DNA of 64,000 nt from an uncultured Clostridia bacterium (lineage in GTDB: Bacteria > Bacillota > Clostridia > Peptostreptococcales > Anaerovoracaceae): NCBI GenBank assembly GCA_938045615.1, contig CALIBC010000178.1:275627-339626 (forward strand), in the 5' to 3' direction. The notes under the pieces were generated by a model. That model saw only the letters and a list, made by a program, of their open reading frames with translations, was not told the DNA's origin and did not search any database. The translations under genes were made by a program, and so were the position numbers. Shown here piece by piece: positions 60,832-64,000 of the stretch (its first letter is position 1; each line of letters starts with the position of its first letter).

Positions 60832-61560
60832 ATGATAGAGTTTAAAAATGTCTCTAAAAGCTATGAAGAATCACAGGTCGTAAAGGAACTGTCATTTTGC
60901 GTGAAAAGCGGAGAATTCTTCGTGATAGTGGGGCCGAGCGGATCGGGGAAAACCACGCTGCTCAAGATGGTCAACAGACTGATTGAACCCACACTCGGCA
61001 ATGTGTATTTTGACGGTTTGAATCTGGAAGACATGGATTCAAGAGAACTGCGAATGGAAATCGGGTATGTTCTGCAGCAGGGAAGCCTGTTTCCCAATAT
61101 GACTGTGGGCGAAAATGTTGAACTGATACCGGAACTGAAAAAATGGGGAGAAGAAAAGCGAAAGAAGGAAGCTCGTCTTTTGTTGGAAAAGGTCGGACTT
61201 TCTTCTGAATTATTTTATGACAGATATCCTCATGAACTTTCGGGGGGAGAACAGCAGAGAGTGGGGATCGTGAGGGCTATGGTGACAAGACCCAAAATCC
61301 TTTTGATGGATGAACCGTTTTCGGCGCTGGATCCGGTAATAAGGCGTGATCTTCAGAATGTGGTCAAGGCGCTTCATGAAGAGTTTGCAACCACGGTCGT
61401 GTTTGTTACGCACGATATGAGGGAAGCTGTCAAACTGGCCGACAGAGTGTGCGTCATGAGGCTCGGGGAAATCTTGCAGCTGGATACACCCCAAACCGTG
61501 ATGAACAATCCCGCAAACGAGTTTGTGCGGAGTTTTTTTGAAAGCGAGGATCTCATATGA
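60832..61560 (+). CDS. Betaine/choline-type ABC importer ATPase
   Basis: 242 residues. Walker A is VGPSGSGKTTLLKMVNR (about 35-51). The signature is HELSGGEQQRVGIVRAM, Walker B is ILLMDEPFSALDP, and the switch histidine is in VFVTHDMREAV. It matches the OpuCA/ProV group, but without the C-terminal CBS domains of osmotic-stress versions. It powers the adjacent permease. AAGGAGG with a six-base spacer fixes the ATG; its stop overlaps the next start (ATGA). Confidence 0.9.
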   Translation: MIEFKNVSKSYEESQVVKELSFCVKSGEFFVIVGPSGSGKTTLLKMVNRLIEPTLGNVYFDGLNLEDMDSRELRMEIGYVLQQGSLFPNMTVGENVELIPELKKWGEEKRKKEARLLLEKVGLSSELFYDRYPHELSGGEQQRVGIVRAMVTRPKILLMDEPFSALDPVIRRDLQNVVKALHEEFATTVVFVTHDMREAVKLADRVCVMRLGEILQLDTPQTVMNNPANEFVRSFFESEDLI

Positions 61561-63068
61561 ACGCTTTACTTACGACATTTCATGAGCGATTTCCGGAATG
61601 GGTCAAATGCCTGTTGGAGCATTTGCAGATTTCACTCACGGCGCTTATCGCGGCGATAATAATAGCCATACCGGTTGCGATCATTGTGGGTAAGAGTGAA
61701 AAAATATCGGAAGTGCTACTGCAGATCACGGGAATTTTTCAGACCATCCCCTCTCTTGCCCTTCTCGGATTGTTCATACCTCTGATGGGGATAGGGAAAA
61801 TCCCTGCGGTTACGGCACTTATCATATATGCGCTGTTTCCCATAATGCAAAATACCGTCACGGGATTTGCGCAGATTGACAGGGATTTGCAGGAAGCCGC
61901 CGAGGCGTTCGGAATGACGAGACTTGAGAAACTTAAAAAGTTTGAACTCAAGCTTGCAATGCCGGTCATAGTGTCGGGGGTCAGGACATCGGCGGTAATG
62001 ATAATCGGAACCGCCACGCTTGCGGCGCTCATCGGGGGAGGAGGTCTCGGTTCTTTCATTTTGCTGGGAATAGACAGGAACAATTCCTCGTTGATTTTGA
62101 TAGGCGCAATCTCCGCGGCCATAGTTGCCGTATTGTTTAATTACGTGATCAAAAAACTGGAAAACGCATCGCTACGAAAGATAGCGGTCGCATTCCTTGT
62201 GCTGATAATCACGCTTGTGGGATCCTTTGCGCCGTCAATCATTAAGGAAAAAACCGCGAAAAAACTGGTGATTGCGGGCAAGTTGGGTTCCGAACCTGAG
62301 ATTCTCATGAACATGTACAAGATTTTGATTGAAGAAAAAACGGATATTGACGTCACGCTTAAGCCCAATTTCGGAAAAACAACGTTTTTGTATGAGGCTC
62401 TGAAAGCCGGCGAGATCGATATGTACCCTGAGTTCACGGGAACCGTGACAGGTACGCTTTTGAAACATCCGCCAAAACTTTCAAACGACCCGCAGGCTGT
62501 GTATGAAGCTGCGCGTGAGGGGATTGGGAAGCAGGACGGACTTGTCATGATGAGACCGATGAAGTATCAGAACACTTATGCCATCGTGGTGAAGCGTAGC
62601 TTCGCACGGAAAAATAGTCTAAAGAAGATTTCGGATCTAAGGAAAATGGGAAAAATCGGAGCGGGATTTACGCTGGAGTTCAACGACAGATATGATGGGT
62701 ACAAGGGTCTGAAAAAAGTTTACGATCTGGATTTGAATGTAAAAACAATGGAACCTGCGCTCAGATATCGTGCCCTAAAAAGGGGTGAGATTATGGTAGT
62801 GGACGGCTATTCGACCGACAGTGAAATAGAACAATACGATCTGTTTGTGCTGAAAGACGATAGGGCGTTTTTTCCACCATATCAGGGCGCACCGCTGCTG
62901 AGGCGGAAAACTCTCGAAAGGATGCCGGAATTGAAAGGGGTTTTGGACTCACTTGCCGGGAAAGTTACGGAAAACGAGATGATTAAAATGAACTATGAAG
63001 TAAAGGTTAAAGGCAGAAGCGCATACGATGTCGCAAAGGAGTATTTGAACCATAATAAAACAAAGTGA
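61557..63068 (+). CDS. Fused ABC permease and substrate-binding protein (OpuCB-OpuCC/EgtU type)
   Basis: 503 residues. The first about 215 form a BPD_transp_1 permease with five to six helices and the EAA loop (EAAEAFGMTRLEKLKKFELK). A further helix leads to an OpuAC/ProX-type binding domain (about 230-503, LVIAGKLGSEPEILMNMYKI, GEIDMYPEFTGTVTGTLLKH). The fusion makes one polypeptide per half-transporter with tethered binding domain. Such fusions import glycine betaine or choline, and a related group (EgtU) imports ergothioneine. The ligand cannot be chosen without the pocket residues. It overlaps the ATPase gene by four bases. Confidence 0.88.
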   Translation: MNALLTTFHERFPEWVKCLLEHLQISLTALIAAIIIAIPVAIIVGKSEKISEVLLQITGIFQTIPSLALLGLFIPLMGIGKIPAVTALIIYALFPIMQNTVTGFAQIDRDLQEAAEAFGMTRLEKLKKFELKLAMPVIVSGVRTSAVMIIGTATLAALIGGGGLGSFILLGIDRNNSSLILIGAISAAIVAVLFNYVIKKLENASLRKIAVAFLVLIITLVGSFAPSIIKEKTAKKLVIAGKLGSEPEILMNMYKILIEEKTDIDVTLKPNFGKTTFLYEALKAGEIDMYPEFTGTVTGTLLKHPPKLSNDPQAVYEAAREGIGKQDGLVMMRPMKYQNTYAIVVKRSFARKNSLKKISDLRKMGKIGAGFTLEFNDRYDGYKGLKKVYDLDLNVKTMEPALRYRALKRGEIMVVDGYSTDSEIEQYDLFVLKDDRAFFPPYQGAPLLRRKTLERMPELKGVLDSLAGKVTENEMIKMNYEVKVKGRSAYDVAKEYLNHNKTK

Positions 63069-63104
63069 CCGTGAATCCGGATAAGGAAAACGAGATGATT
63101 AAAA
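62969..63104. repeat. 20-bp direct repeat at the end of the ABC importer gene
   Basis: GGAAAACGAGATGATTAAAA occurs at 62969-62988, inside the gene, and at 63085-63104, just past its stop. The second copy may be the scar of a small duplication. Confidence 0.6.
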
Positions 63105-63489
63105 GGTCTTTCGTTTGAGTGAAATCCGGGACGCGCGTAAATGCCTAAAAAAATCCGCAATAACCTGACTTCCGTCGCCGTCGCGCAGACTTGCCCGCAG
63201 TAAATTCTTGTGAAGACATGCCATGAAAAATTGTGTTCGGAGGTTTTGGAAACGATATTTTGGGTATGTGAGTATAGGTCGGGCAATATATGTAGTAGTT
63301 CGCATGTTCCCCGTCATGCTTTGGAGAAGTGCCGGGATCCATGCCCGCGATGATACAGAGATTTTGGCGACCGCACGACCGACAGTAAAAAATGTGCGAA
63401 CGTAAAAACATAAACTAAAAGCATAAACGTAGAAAGGAAATAAAGCCGATACGTAAGGGGTACCGGCGAACATTCGGGAGGAGAGAAAA
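63105..63489. other. Intergenic stretch without a gene
   Basis: About 385 bases. Open frames here have no ribosome site and no coding-like sequence. I see no promoter I would defend, apart from the ribosome site of the next gene at its end. Confidence 0.4.
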
Positions 63490-63783
63490 ATGAATGTGAA
63501 CAAGCCCAGTGACATGACAGAAAAAGAAGTACAGAACTATGTAGACTATCTTGAGGAAAAGTACGGGAGAAAGGTAGATAAGCTTACGATTGAAGTGGAT
63601 GCGGAGGATTCCGACTTTGTGGGGCTTACGTATACCTTGAAAGACGTGCCGTTTGAGCGCATCAGGCGCATAACCGGTTATCTGGTCGGCACGATGGATC
63701 AGTGGAACGATGCCAAGACGGAGGAAGAGTCGGATCGCGTAAAACACGGTGTCGCGGGAGCACCTGAAATGGAAATACTGTAA
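63490..63783 (+). CDS. Small protein resembling the NrdD C-terminal region
   Basis: 97 residues. The second half (FERIRRITGYLVGTMDQWND then AKTEEESDRVKHG) has the RITGY....WN..K..E..DR motif found near the end of anaerobic ribonucleotide reductase NrdD. The first half (DMTEKEVQNYVDYLEEKYG) is a separate small helical part. No cysteines are present, so the zinc-finger or glycyl-radical parts of NrdD are absent. Proteins of this size with this ending are annotated as NrdD-related in Clostridia, from memory. GGAGGAGAG precedes the ATG. Function unknown; a partner or regulator of NrdD is one guess. Confidence 0.6.
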   Translation: MNVNKPSDMTEKEVQNYVDYLEEKYGRKVDKLTIEVDAEDSDFVGLTYTLKDVPFERIRRITGYLVGTMDQWNDAKTEEESDRVKHGVAGAPEMEIL

Positions 63784-64000
63784 ACGGCTGTATGCCGGAA
63801 AATTGTCCCGACTCTTGTATGGTGCGCCGTCCGAAGGCGCGCAAAAATAACTTTCTTCATATTCTTTATCCTTTGCAGGTTTATGTGCGTCCGGGAATGC
63901 GCAAGAATAACCGCGCTGAATTGCAAAGTTAAAATCCACCCGTCCGAACTCATTTCAAACAGTGGTGTTTCGGTAGTTTACAGAAAAGGATAACCGGCAT
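63784..64000. other. End of window, intergenic
   Basis: Contains a small hairpin (GCGCC 63824-63828 with GGCGC 63836-63840) and the third copy of the dispersed 25-bp repeat. No gene is seen before the window ends. Confidence 0.4.
63915..63939. repeat. Third copy of the 25-bp dispersed repeat
   Basis: The unit GCTGAATTGCAAAGT followed by TAAAATCCAC matches both arms of the inverted repeat at 27938-28004, with only one or two differences from the right arm. No inverted partner is present before the window ends. Confidence 0.75.

Overview
The window reads as a contiguous chromosomal stretch of a low-to-mid GC Firmicute of the Clostridia type. Shine-Dalgarno sites are strong (AGGAGG-like), ATG/GTG/TTG starts are all used, and the gene set is clostridial: a PyrB/PyrI aspartate transcarbamylase, a PyrD/PyrK dihydroorotate dehydrogenase, sortase class B, SARP/BTAD-type regulation and many secreted surface proteins with coiled coils and Fn3-like ends. 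An Eubacteriales family XIII/Anaerovoracaceae-like anaerobe is my guess from gene content only. I see no tRNA, rRNA, CRISPR array or complete transposase.

Layout. 1-5060: DUF1934 protein, a 33-residue membrane peptide, a DUF1846 protein, a ClC-type transporter with an RCK_C tail and a divergent glucose-6-phosphate-isomerase-like protein, all on +. 5060-6460: AT-rich stretch with two genes that look frameshifted. 6459-12740: small conserved gene (-), then dnaE, pfkA, a flavodoxin and a secreted Ig-like protein (+). 12841-17143: dinB, a BaiN/HI0933-type flavoprotein and a phosphohexomutase (-). 17429-22788: accessory surface region with gene remnants, a class B sortase, a LytTR response regulator and pilin-like/anchored proteins. 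22970-27516: purine phosphoribosyltransferase and permease, an EamA transporter, a large palindromic cloverleaf element and an iron alcohol dehydrogenase (-). 27580-29260: small accessory locus for a secreted protein. 29268-32991: cobT-cobU-cobS-cobU2-cobC, the late cobalamin steps. 33048-37740: birA, a Tp47-like surface protein and a radical SAM/SPASM protein. 38026-45427: CNNM/CorC protein, secA, prfB and tex. 45840-51802: APC permease, two YtcJ-type amidohydrolases and a BTAD regulator. 52122-54368: large coiled-coil surface protein. 54529-60482: complete pyr operon on - (pyrC-K-D-F-E-B-I). 60832-63068: glycine-betaine/choline-type ABC importer with a fused permease-binding protein. 63490-63783: small NrdD-C-terminus-like protein.

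The pyr operon covers UMP synthesis from carbamoyl phosphate onward; the carbamoyl phosphate synthase is not in the window. The cob genes cover nucleotide-loop assembly, suggesting corrinoid salvage or completion.

The most notable non-coding structures are: (i) a 116-nt nested palindrome that folds on paper into a four-way cloverleaf (26084-26199); (ii) six contiguous 22-bp repeats between pyrF and pyrD that run into the pyrD stop codon; (iii) seven contiguous 15-bp repeats inside pyrK that insert a five-residue periodic linker; (iv) a 19-bp perfect inverted repeat ahead of the APC permease; and (v) a 25-bp dispersed repeat seen three times. The most notable protein oddity is a PfkA whose metal-binding Asp (GGDGS) is Gly (GGGGT). 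All functional calls are from reading the sequence; no database search was run.
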